Position numbers and translations under genes: made by a program. A DNA stretch of 64,000 bases from the NCBI RefSeq assembly GCF_017991995.1, contig NZ_JAGOPN010000007.1, positions 224,604 to 288,603 on the forward strand, read 5' to 3'. Origin of the DNA: Pseudacidovorax sp. (GTDB lineage: Bacteria > Pseudomonadota > Gammaproteobacteria > Burkholderiales > Burkholderiaceae_C). Positions 8,704-16,277 of the stretch are shown here, piece by piece. Position 1 is the stretch's first letter. Each line of letters begins with the position of its first letter. The notes under the pieces are model-generated. The model saw nothing but the letters and a program-made list of their open reading frames with translations. It ran no database searches and was not told the DNA's origin.

Positions 8704-9102
8704 ATGGCAACTGCAAAGAAAGCTCCGGCGAAGGCGCCAGCGAAGAAGGCCGCCGCGCCCGCAAAGAAGGCGGCTCCGGCGAAGAAGGCGGCTCCGACCA
8801 AGACGGCCGCCGCACCGGCGAAGAAGGCTGCCGCCAAGAAGGTCGCGGCCAAGCGCACCCCCAACGCCGCCTTCATGAAGGCCCTCACCCCCAGCCCCGC
8901 GCTGGCCGCCGTGGTCGGCAGCACCCCGCTGCCCCGCACTGCCATCGTGAGCAAGCTGTGGGACTACATCAAGAAGAACAACCTGCAGGACAAGGCCAAC
9001 AAGCGGATGATCAACGCCGACGCCAAGCTGAAGGAAATCTTCGGCAAGGCCCAGGTCTCGATGTTCGAACTGGCCTCGCTGATCGGCTCGCACGTCAAGT
9101 AA
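8704..9102 (+). CDS. SWIB-domain protein with histone-H1-like lysine/alanine tail
   Basis: This 132-residue protein has two parts. Residues 1-50 are tandem KKAPAK/PAKKAA-type repeats like the tail of histone H1. Residues 55-130 form a SWIB/MDM2-type domain, seen in LPRTAIVSKLWDYIKKNNLQD, NADAKLKEIFGK and SMFELASLIGSHV. Bacterial SWIB proteins of this kind occur in Chlamydiae and Burkholderiales and are thought to bind or compact DNA; the role here is inferred. The open frame extends upstream into the previous gene's 3' region, but ATG 8704 begins the lysine tail. A strong terminator follows at 9124-9152, so the gene is probably monocistronic and well expressed. Confidence 0.9.
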   Translation: MATAKKAPAKAPAKKAAAPAKKAAPAKKAAPTKTAAAPAKKAAAKKVAAKRTPNAAFMKALTPSPALAAVVGSTPLPRTAIVSKLWDYIKKNNLQDKANKRMINADAKLKEIFGKAQVSMFELASLIGSHVK

Positions 9103-9123
9103 GACGCGCCTTCCGGCCAGCAG

Positions 9124-9152
9124 AAAGGGACGTGCAATGCACGTCCCTTTTT
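9124..9152 (+). terminator. Rho-independent terminator after the SWIB gene
   Basis: A perfect 12-bp stem (AAAGGGACGTGC with GCACGTCCCTTT) has a 3-base loop and runs into TTTTT. It lies 21 bases after the stop. The A-run on the other side means it may also work for the minus-strand ThDP-enzyme gene that ends at 9217. Confidence 0.92.
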
Positions 9153-9216
9153 CTTTGCCTATCGGGCCTGACAGTGGGCCTGGATCGAAAAAGCCGACAC
9201 CCGGCCGTTCAGCACG

Positions 9217-10923
9217 TCAGCCAGCAGCCGCGCCCTTGGCGATGGCAGCCTCCCGGATCGCGCCGAGCGTCGTGCGCGTAGTGATCACTTCGGGGTCGAG
9301 CGGAATCTCGATCAGCGTGCCGGTCGGCGCCTCCAGCGCGCGCAACAACGCCGCCTCGAAGTCCTCTGTGCGCGTCACGCGTTCCGACGCATAGCCGTAG
9401 GCGCGGCCGAGTGCGCAGAAATCCGGATTGCCCAGGGCCGTCCCGCTGATGCGCGTGGGGTACTCGCGCTCCTGGTGCATGCGGATGGTGCCGAACATTC
9501 CGTTGTTGAGCAGCACCACGATGCTGCGGCCACCGTGCTGCATGGCCGTGGCCAGTTCCTGGCCGTTCATCAGAAAGTCGCCGTCGCCCGCCACGGTGAA
9601 GGCCACCCGGCCCGACACGATGCTGGCGGCGATGCCCGCCGGCACGCCGTAGCCCATCGCGCCGCTGGTGGGCGCGAGCTGCGTCTTGAAGCCCTTGGCC
9701 AGGCCATGGTGGCGAAAAAAGCGGTGCATCCAGCTGGCGAAGTTGCCGGCGCCATTGGTCACCACCGCATCGGCGGGCAGGCGCTTCTGCACGACGCCGA
9801 CGATGGCGGCCATGTCGACAGGGCCGGGCAGTGGTTGCGGCACCAGGTTGGCCTCGTAGCTGGCGTGCAGCTGCTGCGCCCAGCCGGCCCAAGGCACCTC
9901 CGGCGGGGCGGTCAGCACTTCCAGCGCACGGGCCGCGGCATTCATGGTGGTGTTGAACGCCAGGTCGGCCTGGTACACGCGGTGAAGCTCTTCCCCGCTG
10001 GCGTGGAAATGCACCAGCTTCTGGCAACTTCGCGGCGCCTCCAGCAGCGTGTAGCCGCCCGTAGTCATCTCGCCCAGCCGCGGACCGATGGCGATCACAA
10101 GGTCACTCTCGCGCACATGCGCCGCCAGGCGCGGGTTGATGGCGATGCCCACGTCGCCGGCGTAGAGCGGATGGTGGTTGTCGAAGGTGTCCTGGAAGCG
10201 GAAGGCATTGGCCACCGGCAGTTGCCAGTTCTCGGCAAAGCGCTGCAGCGCCTGGGCGGCCTGCGGCGTCCAGCCACCACCGCCCACAATGACGAGCGGC
10301 CGCTCGGCGGCCAGCAGCATCGTGCGCAGGGTGCGAAGCGCGCCCGGGTCGGCCCAGGCCTGCGGCGGTTCGACGCGCGGCAACGGCCGGGCAGTCGTGG
10401 GCGCCCGCAGCATGTCCTCGGGCAGCACCAAAACCACCGGGCCCGGGCGGCCGCTCATCGCGGTCGCGAAGGCACGGGCCACGTACTCCGGCAAGCGATC
10501 GGCATCGTCCACGCGCTCGACCCGCTTGGCGAAACCCTTCGTGCTGGGACCGAAGAAACTGGCGAAGTCCACCTCCTGGAAGGCCTCGCGGTCGCGGAAA
10601 TCGCTGCCCACATCCCCGACCAGCAGCACCATCGGCGTCGAATCCTGGAAGGCGGTATGCACGCCGATGGATGCGTTGGTGGCGCCCGGCCCGCGCGTCA
10701 CGAAGCACACGCCCGGACGCCCGCTCAGCTTGCCGTGGGCCTCGGCCATGAAGGCGGCACCGCCTTCCTGCCGGCAGGCCACGAAGCGGATCTGCGCCTC
10801 GTGGTCATGGAAGCCGTCGAGCGCCGCCAGAAAGCTTTCGCCCGGCACGCCGAACACATGGGAAACACCTTGGGCGACGAGGCATTCGACCAGCAGATGG
10901 CCGGCGGGACGGGAAGCGGTCAT
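9217..10923 (-). CDS. Thiamine-diphosphate enzyme, acetolactate-synthase large-subunit-like
   Basis: This is a 568-residue protein with the three-domain ThDP-enzyme layout. The N-terminal Pyr domain carries the catalytic Glu in CRQEGGAAF (about residue 53). A central Rossmann-like domain follows (LVIVGGGGWTP). The C-terminal PP domain has the ThDP/Mg motif GDGDFLMNGQELATAM and ends in LLNN. It resembles IlvB-type enzymes, but no small subunit lies nearby. Its place opposite the TetR gene of a catabolic cluster suggests a dedicated 2-keto-acid carboligase or decarboxylase rather than valine/isoleucine synthesis. The start MTASRPAGHLLVEC is 102 bases from the TetR start, so both may be controlled from the dyad at 11003-11018. 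Substrate unknown. Confidence 0.88.
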   Translation of the reverse strand: MTASRPAGHLLVECLVAQGVSHVFGVPGESFLAALDGFHDHEAQIRFVACRQEGGAAFMAEAHGKLSGRPGVCFVTRGPGATNASIGVHTAFQDSTPMVLLVGDVGSDFRDREAFQEVDFASFFGPSTKGFAKRVERVDDADRLPEYVARAFATAMSGRPGPVVLVLPEDMLRAPTTARPLPRVEPPQAWADPGALRTLRTMLLAAERPLVIVGGGGWTPQAAQALQRFAENWQLPVANAFRFQDTFDNHHPLYAGDVGIAINPRLAAHVRESDLVIAIGPRLGEMTTGGYTLLEAPRSCQKLVHFHASGEELHRVYQADLAFNTTMNAAARALEVLTAPPEVPWAGWAQQLHASYEANLVPQPLPGPVDMAAIVGVVQKRLPADAVVTNGAGNFASWMHRFFRHHGLAKGFKTQLAPTSGAMGYGVPAGIAASIVSGRVAFTVAGDGDFLMNGQELATAMQHGGRSIVVLLNNGMFGTIRMHQEREYPTRISGTALGNPDFCALGRAYGYASERVTRTEDFEAALLRALEAPTGTLIEIPLDPEVITTRTTLGAIREAAIAKGAAAG

Positions 10924-10986
10924 GAGGTGAAGTGAGGCGCGGGCGCCGGAAGCTGCAGAAAGTTGGGCGATTATCGGCAGCCCGCG

Positions 10987-11015
10987 TTGCCGGCGCGCTT
11001 AGTTAACCATATAGT
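10987..11015 (+). promoter_or_regulatory. Putative sigma70 promoter of the TetR gene
   Basis: TTGCCG (10987-10992) and TATAGT (11010-11015) are separated by 17 bases, matching TTGACA/TATAAT at 4 and 5 of 6 positions. The -10 lies inside the dyad 11003-11018. Transcription would begin near 11022, only a few bases before the ATG at 11026, so the TetR mRNA would be nearly leaderless. Confidence 0.6.
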
Positions 11016-11018
11016 GAA
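11003..11018. promoter_or_regulatory. Candidate TetR operator, autoregulatory site
   Basis: TTAACCATATAGTGAA agrees at 12 of 16 positions with the perfect dyad core TTCACCAATTGGTGAA found at 11735-11750, upstream of the cluster's first gene. It covers the -10 element of the TetR promoter and lies 102 bases or less from the divergent ThDP-enzyme gene. Occupancy should block TetR transcription. Confidence 0.65.
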
Positions 11019-11025
11019 TTAGAAG

Positions 11026-11670
11026 ATGAGCGACGATCCCACCCTCTCCGAAACGCGCCTGCGCGATGCCGACCGCTCGCAGGCCGCCATCCTGCTGGCT
11101 GCGCGCGAGGAGTTCGCCGGACACGGCCTTGCCGGCGCACGGATGGACCGCATCGCCGAACGCGCCGATGTGAACAAGCGCCTCATCTACTACTACTTCG
11201 GCAGCAAGGACGAACTGTTCCTGGCCGTGCTCGAACGCGTCTATGCCGACATCCGGACGGCCGAGCAGCAGCTGCACCTGGACGAGGTCGAACCGGTGGA
11301 GGCGGTGCGGCGCCTGATCTCCTTCACCTGGCACTACTACCTGGAGCATCCGGAGTTCATCACCCTGCTCAACAGCGAGAACCTGCACCGCGCCGAGCAT
11401 CTGCGCCGCTCCGACCGCATCCAGGAGATGAACTCGCCGCTGGTGCAGCTGCTGGACGGCGTGGTCGAGCGAGGCCGCCGTTCGGGCGTCTTCCGTGCGG
11501 GCGTCGACCCCATCCAGCTCTACATCTCGATCGCCTCGCTGTGCTACTTCTACCTGTCGAACAACCACACGCTCTCGGCCATCTTCGGGCGTGACCTGCG
11601 CGCGCCCAAGGCCATGGCGCAGCGGCTGTCGCACATGACGGAACTGGTGCTGGGCTACCTGATGCACTGA
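11026..11670 (+). CDS. TetR/AcrR-family transcriptional regulator
   Basis: This 214-residue protein has a TetR N-terminal DNA-binding domain. AAREEFAGHGLAGARMDRIAERADVNKRLIYYYFGSKDEL (about residues 26-65) contains the helix-turn-helix and the YYYFGSKDEL hallmark. The C-terminal helical domain would bind an inducer. It lies between the divergent ThDP-enzyme gene and the catabolic cluster that starts at 11771. Dyads of the same sequence sit before its own start and before the cluster, so it likely represses both until the pathway substrate or an intermediate binds. The start was chosen from its position just after the promoter and operator. Confidence 0.93.
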   Translation: MSDDPTLSETRLRDADRSQAAILLAAREEFAGHGLAGARMDRIAERADVNKRLIYYYFGSKDELFLAVLERVYADIRTAEQQLHLDEVEPVEAVRRLISFTWHYYLEHPEFITLLNSENLHRAEHLRRSDRIQEMNSPLVQLLDGVVERGRRSGVFRAGVDPIQLYISIASLCYFYLSNNHTLSAIFGRDLRAPKAMAQRLSHMTELVLGYLMH

Positions 11671-11696
11671 CCCGGGTATCTACCGACGACGACGCG

Positions 11697-11726
11697 TTGA
11701 CGGCGCGAGAGCCCCGGAGACAGAAT
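11697..11726 (+). promoter_or_regulatory. Putative promoter of the catabolic cluster
   Basis: TTGACG (11697-11702, 5 of 6) and CAGAAT (11721-11726, 4 of 6) are 18 bases apart. The predicted start falls at about 11733, directly at the edge of the operator 11734-11751, an arrangement that would give strong repression. Confidence 0.45.
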
Positions 11727-11733
11727 CTCCTAA

Positions 11734-11751
11734 ATTCACCAATTGGTGAAT
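11734..11751. promoter_or_regulatory. Perfect 18-bp palindromic operator upstream of the catabolic cluster
   Basis: ATTCACCAATTGGTGAAT is a perfect dyad 20 bases before the start of the Bug-receptor gene. It is closely related to the site in front of the TetR gene (11003-11018). Such dyads of about 16-18 bp are typical TetR-family binding sites, and the adjacent TetR is the obvious candidate. Confidence 0.8.
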
Positions 11752-11770
11752 AAAACAGGAGACAAGACCG

Positions 11771-12748
11771 ATGCGCTTCGTTGCCGGCGCCGCCCTGGCG
11801 GCCGCTTTCACCCTGTCCGTCGCCCCGGTGCCCGCGCTTGCCGAGGCCGCCTACCCTAGCAAGCCGATCCGCGTGATCGTGCCCTTTGCGGCCGGCAGCA
11901 CCACCGACATCATTGCCCGCGCCATCACCGACAAGATGAGCCAGAGCATGGGCCAGCAGCTGGTCATCGACAACCGCGGCGGCGCGAGCGGCACCATCGG
12001 GCAGGCGGCCGTCGCCTCGGCCGCGCCGGACGGCTACACGGTGATGATCCATTCGTCCTCGCACACCGTCAGCCCGTCCACCTTCGCCAAGCTGCCCTTC
12101 GACACGGTGCGCGACTTCGCAGGCGTGACACCGATCTCCTCGCTGTCCAATGCGCTGGTGGTGTCGCCGCAGAAGGGCTACCGCACGCTGGGCGACCTGC
12201 TGGCCGCTGCCCGCGCCCAGCCGGGCAAGCTCAACTTCGCCTCGGCCGGCCAGGGCAGCGCCACGCACCTCAATGCCGAGAAGTTCAAGCTGGCGGCGCG
12301 CATCGATGCGACCAACATTCCCTTCAAGGGCTCGGCCGAGGCCGTCACCGAGGTGCTGGCCGGCCGCGTCGACTACTACTTCTCGCCCATCGCCCCCGTG
12401 ATCGGGCAGATCCGCGAAGGCCAGTTGCTGGCCCTTGCGGTGGGATCGCCGCAACGCGCCAGCGCCCTGCCCGACGTGCCGACCACGGCCGAAGCCGGCG
12501 TGCCCGGCTCCGAATTCAACTTCTGGATCGGCATGATGGCCCCGGCCAAGACACCGCGCCCCGTGATCGAGCGGCTGCATGCCGAGGTGCTCAAGGCCCT
12601 GGCCACGCCCGAGGTCAAGGAGCGCTTCGCCAAGCTGGGCGCCGACACCTGGACGCTCAAGCCCGAGCAGTTCGACGCCTACATCAAGGACGAGATCGCC
12701 AGCAACGCTTCGGTGGTCAAGGCCGCCGGCCTGGCGGCCCAGCAGTGA
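11771..12748 (+). CDS. Bug-family (TctC-like) periplasmic solute receptor
   Basis: This 325-residue exported protein has a cleavable signal peptide (residues 1-25, ending PALAEA) and the Bug/TctC fold. Characteristic segments are YPSKPIRVIVPFAAGSTTDIIAR, the GQQLVIDNRGGASGTIG region, and PGKLNFASAGQGSATHL. Bug receptors bind small organic acids or amides; in many Burkholderiales they are orphans without the TctAB permease, as here. It is the first gene of the TetR-controlled cluster and is followed by a GC-rich hairpin and the dioxygenase gene. Whether it feeds a transporter or senses the substrate is unknown. Confidence 0.93.
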   Translation: MRFVAGAALAAAFTLSVAPVPALAEAAYPSKPIRVIVPFAAGSTTDIIARAITDKMSQSMGQQLVIDNRGGASGTIGQAAVASAAPDGYTVMIHSSSHTVSPSTFAKLPFDTVRDFAGVTPISSLSNALVVSPQKGYRTLGDLLAAARAQPGKLNFASAGQGSATHLNAEKFKLAARIDATNIPFKGSAEAVTEVLAGRVDYYFSPIAPVIGQIREGQLLALAVGSPQRASALPDVPTTAEAGVPGSEFNFWIGMMAPAKTPRPVIERLHAEVLKALATPEVKERFAKLGADTWTLKPEQFDAYIKDEIASNASVVKAAGLAAQQ

Positions 12749-12753
12749 CGTAC

Positions 12754-12771
12754 GGCGGCGGCGCCGCCGCC
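12754..12771 (+). repeat. Perfect GC palindrome between the first two cluster genes
   Basis: GGCGGCGGCGCCGCCGCC is an 18-base perfect palindrome 5 bases after the Bug-receptor stop. It has no T-tract, so it is not a standard terminator. As RNA it could protect the upstream message from 3' exonucleases and raise the receptor's level over that of the downstream enzymes. Confidence 0.5.
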
Positions 12772-12812
12772 CCGGCCCCTTCCGCCTTCCAAACCTCGAG
12801 GAGCGAAGTCCC

Positions 12813-13553
12813 ATGATGGACGCGTACGACGCCGCCTATTACCGGCACCATGGCCACCTGACGGTCAATGGCGTGTTCACCCCGACCGAGATGGATGCCG
12901 TGGTGCACGACATCGAGGCCTGGGGCGAGTCCTTCCTGGGCGCCCTGCCGCCCGAGCAGCGCGCCTGGTACGTCGACGGCGGCGTTCAGGCCCGCACCGT
13001 GTTGCGCAAGCTGGACAACCCCCACACCCAGCGCATGGCCGTGCAGGCCCTGGCGCGCGACCGACGACTGCTCGATCTGGTGGAGACGCTGATCGGCCCG
13101 GGCGTGTCGGTGTACTTCAGCCAGATCTTCTTCAAGCCGCCCGAAGGGGGTGGCCCCAAGCCAGCGCACCAGGACAACTTCTACTTCGGCCCCGAGGATC
13201 CGGAGGGCATGGTGACCGCCTGGATCGCCCTGGACGATGCCACGCTGGAGAACGGCTGCCTCTACTACGGCGACGGCACCAACCTGGGGCCGGTGTACGA
13301 ACACTTCGCGCCGGAGAACGAGCCCTACAACCTGCAGGTGCCGCACGAGATCCTGGACCGCCAGCCGATGACCCCCGCGCCGGTGCGCAAAGGCGGGGTG
13401 AGCTTCCACCATGGCAACACCTTCCACTACTCCGGCCCCAACCAGAGCCGCCACTGGCGCCGGGCCTGCGCGCTGCACTTCGTGAGCAACACCAACCATT
13501 TCGCGAAGCCGGCCCTGCCCTATGACCACTCGCTGAAGCTGCAGGTGTCGTGA
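12813..13553 (+). CDS. Phytanoyl-CoA dioxygenase (PhyH) family protein
   Basis: This is a 246-residue Fe(II)/2-oxoglutarate-dependent dioxygenase of the PhyH family. The HxD iron motif is in KPAHQDNFYF (His119, Asp121), and the distal His is in FHYSGPNQS (about His205). The 2-oxoglutarate-binding Arg lies in HWRRACALH (about Arg216/217). Such enzymes hydroxylate unactivated carbons, using O2 and releasing CO2 and succinate. It lies in the TetR-regulated cluster directly before the ABC importer, and its stop overlaps the permease start (TGATG). It probably carries out an early oxidation of the imported substrate. ATG 12813 has a GGAG site upstream. Confidence 0.9.
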   Translation: MMDAYDAAYYRHHGHLTVNGVFTPTEMDAVVHDIEAWGESFLGALPPEQRAWYVDGGVQARTVLRKLDNPHTQRMAVQALARDRRLLDLVETLIGPGVSVYFSQIFFKPPEGGGPKPAHQDNFYFGPEDPEGMVTAWIALDDATLENGCLYYGDGTNLGPVYEHFAPENEPYNLQVPHEILDRQPMTPAPVRKGGVSFHHGNTFHYSGPNQSRHWRRACALHFVSNTNHFAKPALPYDHSLKLQVS

Positions 13554-14374
13554 TGGATGGATCGCCCCCCTCTGCCCGCCCGCGCTTCGAGCTGCAACGC
13601 TGGCTCATGCATCCGGCCACGCGCCCCGTCTGGCTGCTCGTGCTGCTGCTGTTGCTGTGGGACCTGGCCGTGCGCATCTTTTCGATCCCGCCCTACCTGA
13701 TCCCGCCGCCGGCCGCCGTGGTCAAGCAGTTGGTGGCGGAGTGGCCGATGCTGCTGCAGCAGAGCCTGCCCACGCTCTATGCCACGCTGGGTGGCTTCAT
13801 CGCCTCGGCGGTGATCGGCGTGCCGATCGCGATGTGGATCGCCTATTCGCGAACGGTCGAGAGCTTCGTCTACCCGCTGCTCGTGTTCTCGCAGTCCGTG
13901 CCCAAGGTGGCGGTGGCACCGCTGTTCGTCGTGTGGTTCGGCTTCGGCATCGTGCCCAAGGTCATCGCCGCCTTCCTCCTGGGCTTCTTCCCCGTGGTCG
14001 TGTCCACGGTGCAGGGCTTCAAGTCGGTGGAGCCGGACGTGATCGACCTGGCCCGCTCGATGGGCGCCAACCCGCTCAAGATCTTCCTCAAGTTCCGCCT
14101 GCCGCAAGCCCTGCCCGCCATCTTCAGCGGACTGAAGGTGTCGGTCACGCTGGCCGTGGTGGGCGCGGTGGTCGGCGAATTCGTCGGCGCCAACTCAGGC
14201 ATCGGCTTCGTGCTGCAGCGCGCCACGGGCACCTTCGACCTGCCGCTGATGTTCGCGGCGCTGGTGGTGCTTTCGATGATGGGTGTGCTGCTGTTCCTGG
14301 CGGTCGAGGTGGTGGAGCGATGGCTCATGCCCTGGCACGCCTCGCAGCGCCACGACCTTCAGGCCACGGCCTGA
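13553..14374 (+). CDS. ABC transporter permease, SsuC/TauC type
   Basis: This 273-residue inner-membrane permease has about six hydrophobic helices. The EAA loop that contacts the ATPase is visible as DLARSMGANPLKIFLKFRLP, and the late GEFVGANSGIGFVL segment is typical of the nitrate/sulfonate/taurine/pyrimidine-precursor importer class. Its ATG overlaps the dioxygenase stop by one base; a GTG one codon earlier is possible. With the binding protein (14420) and ATPase (15450) it makes a full importer, though the order permease-binding protein-ATPase is less common. Confidence 0.93.
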   Translation: MDGSPPSARPRFELQRWLMHPATRPVWLLVLLLLLWDLAVRIFSIPPYLIPPPAAVVKQLVAEWPMLLQQSLPTLYATLGGFIASAVIGVPIAMWIAYSRTVESFVYPLLVFSQSVPKVAVAPLFVVWFGFGIVPKVIAAFLLGFFPVVVSTVQGFKSVEPDVIDLARSMGANPLKIFLKFRLPQALPAIFSGLKVSVTLAVVGAVVGEFVGANSGIGFVLQRATGTFDLPLMFAALVVLSMMGVLLFLAVEVVERWLMPWHASQRHDLQATA

Positions 14375-14419
14375 TCGACGCCGCCCCCTTTCGCCTTCGC
14401 CCTTCAAGGAGACACTTGC

Positions 14420-15418
14420 ATGGAACGTCGACACCTTCTGCGCGCGGCCGCTACCGCCGCCCTGGCCGCCAGCATGGCCGCGCCTGCCTTCGCGCAGCAG
14501 CGCGACAAGGTCACGCTGCTCTTGAACTGGTACGTGTACAGCGAGCACGCGCCCTTCTTCATCGGCAAGGAGCGAGGCTTCTATGCCGACGAGGGCATCG
14601 ACCTCGACATCCAGGAGGGCCGCGGCTCCGCGGTCTCGATCCAGGCCGTCGCGGCCAACTCGGCCACCTTCGGCTACGTGGACGTGCCGACCATGATCAA
14701 GGCCGCCACCAAGGGCGCGCCGGTCAAGGCGGTGGGCGTGGCCCTGCAGGTCAGCCCCATGTCGGTGATGGGCCTGGCCGAGAAGAACATCAAGACGCCC
14801 AAGGACATCGTCGGCAAGACGGTGGCCATGACGCCCGGCGACTCGATGAGCCAGATCTGGCCGCTGTTCCTGAAGAAAACCGGCCTGCAGGAAGGCCAGT
14901 ACAAGGTGGTCTCCGGCGATGCGCAGACCAAGCTCAATGCCGTGATCCACGGCCAGGCCGACCTCCTGCTGGGCTACCTGATGGACCAGAACATCAAGGT
15001 GCAGGACGCCACCAAGAAGCCGGTGCAGGTCATCCGCTTCGCCGACTACGGCGTCAACCTGATCAGCTCGGGCATCGTGGCCCACAAGGACACGCTGGCC
15101 AACAAGGGCGACCTGGTACGTCGCTTCATGCGCGCCACCACGCGCGCCTTCGAGGCCACCGAGAAGGAGCCGGAGGCCGCCATCGATGCGTTGCTCAAGG
15201 CCAACAGCAAGGCCGGTCAGCGCGACACGCTGATCATCGGCATCAAGCTCACCACGCCGCTCTATCACTCGCCCGAGACCCAGAAGCTGCGGCCGCTGCG
15301 CGCCTCGATGAAGGACATCGACGAGTCGCTCGACCTGCTCGTGCAGTACGGCGGCCTCGACGCTGCCCAGCGCGGCAAGGCCCAGGACTGGGTCACCAAC
15401 GACTTCCTGCCGCAATGA
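14420..15418 (+). CDS. ABC transporter substrate-binding protein, SsuA/NMT1-like
   Basis: This 332-residue periplasmic binding protein has a signal peptide that includes RRHLLRAAA, possibly a Tat signal, and ends APAFAQ at about residue 25. The mature part begins KVTLLLNWYVYSEHAPFF, and GKERGFYADEGIDLDIQEG is the standard NMT1/THI5-like opening. It also has GSAVSIQAVAANSATFGYVD. Family members bind sulfonates, nitrate, pyrimidines or aromatic acids. The ligand here is unknown, but it should be the substrate of this cluster. It sits between the permease and ATPase genes. Confidence 0.93.
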   Translation: MERRHLLRAAATAALAASMAAPAFAQQRDKVTLLLNWYVYSEHAPFFIGKERGFYADEGIDLDIQEGRGSAVSIQAVAANSATFGYVDVPTMIKAATKGAPVKAVGVALQVSPMSVMGLAEKNIKTPKDIVGKTVAMTPGDSMSQIWPLFLKKTGLQEGQYKVVSGDAQTKLNAVIHGQADLLLGYLMDQNIKVQDATKKPVQVIRFADYGVNLISSGIVAHKDTLANKGDLVRRFMRATTRAFEATEKEPEAAIDALLKANSKAGQRDTLIIGIKLTTPLYHSPETQKLRPLRASMKDIDESLDLLVQYGGLDAAQRGKAQDWVTNDFLPQ

Positions 15419-15449
15419 GCGCGGCATTGGCCACCCCGAAGGCGAATCC

Positions 15450-16277
15450 ATGAGTGCCGTGCCGTCCAACGTCGTCCCGCTGGCCGCCGGCGCCCGCACC
15501 GGCCAGGTGCTGATCGAAGGCCGAGGCGTTCGCAAGGTCTACCGCACCCGCGAGGGCGAGGTCGAGACGCTGCGGCCGCTGGACTTCCAGATCCGCGCCG
15601 GAGAGTTCGTCTCGGTGGTGGGGCCTTCGGGCTGCGGCAAGAGCACGCTGATGAAGATGGTGGCCGGCCTGCTGCCCATCTCCGGCGGCGAGCTGCGGCT
15701 GGCGGGCAAGCCGGTGACCGGACCGCAGACCGACGTCGGCATCGTGTTCCAGAGCGCACTGCTGCTGCCCTGGCGCAGGGTGATCGACAACATCCTGCTG
15801 CAGGCCGAGATCCGCGGCATGCCCATGGCCGCGGCTCGCCAGCGGGCCGAGTCGCTGATCGCCATGGCGGGCCTGCAAGGCTTCGAGCACAAGTACCCGT
15901 GGCAGTTGTCGGGCGGCATGCAGCAGCGCGTGGCCATCCTGCGCGCCCTGCTGCACGACCCGCCCGTGCTGCTGATGGACGAGCCCTTCGGTGCGCTGGA
16001 CGCCATGACCCGCGAGCGCATGAACCTGGAGCTGCAGCGCATCTGGCAGGCCTCGGGCAAGACGGTGCTGCTGATCACCCACAGCATTCCGGAGGCGGTG
16101 TTCCTGTCCGACCGCGTGCTGGTGATGAGCGAGCGGCCCGGCCGCATCGCCGCCACCTACGACATCGACCTGCCCCGCCCCCGTCCGCTGGACGTGATGG
16201 GCACCGAGGCCTTCGCCGCCTACGCGCGCCAGCTGCGCGCGCACTTCTACGCGCAGGGCCACCTGGATGCGCACTGA
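15450..16277 (+). CDS. ABC transporter ATP-binding protein, SsuB/TauB type
   Basis: This 275-residue ATPase energises the importer. Walker A is GPSGCGKST (58-66), the ABC signature LSGGMQQR (153-160), and Walker B plus catalytic Glu LLMDEP (174-179), followed by GALDAM. The H-loop is in LITHSIPEA. All key residues are present. The start MSAVPSNVVPL at 15450 lies 31 bases after the binding-protein stop. The 3' end overlaps the enolase-superfamily gene by 11 bases, linking the importer to the enzymes that follow. Confidence 0.95.
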   Translation: MSAVPSNVVPLAAGARTGQVLIEGRGVRKVYRTREGEVETLRPLDFQIRAGEFVSVVGPSGCGKSTLMKMVAGLLPISGGELRLAGKPVTGPQTDVGIVFQSALLLPWRRVIDNILLQAEIRGMPMAAARQRAESLIAMAGLQGFEHKYPWQLSGGMQQRVAILRALLHDPPVLLMDEPFGALDAMTRERMNLELQRIWQASGKTVLLITHSIPEAVFLSDRVLVMSERPGRIAATYDIDLPRPRPLDVMGTEAFAAYARQLRAHFYAQGHLDAH

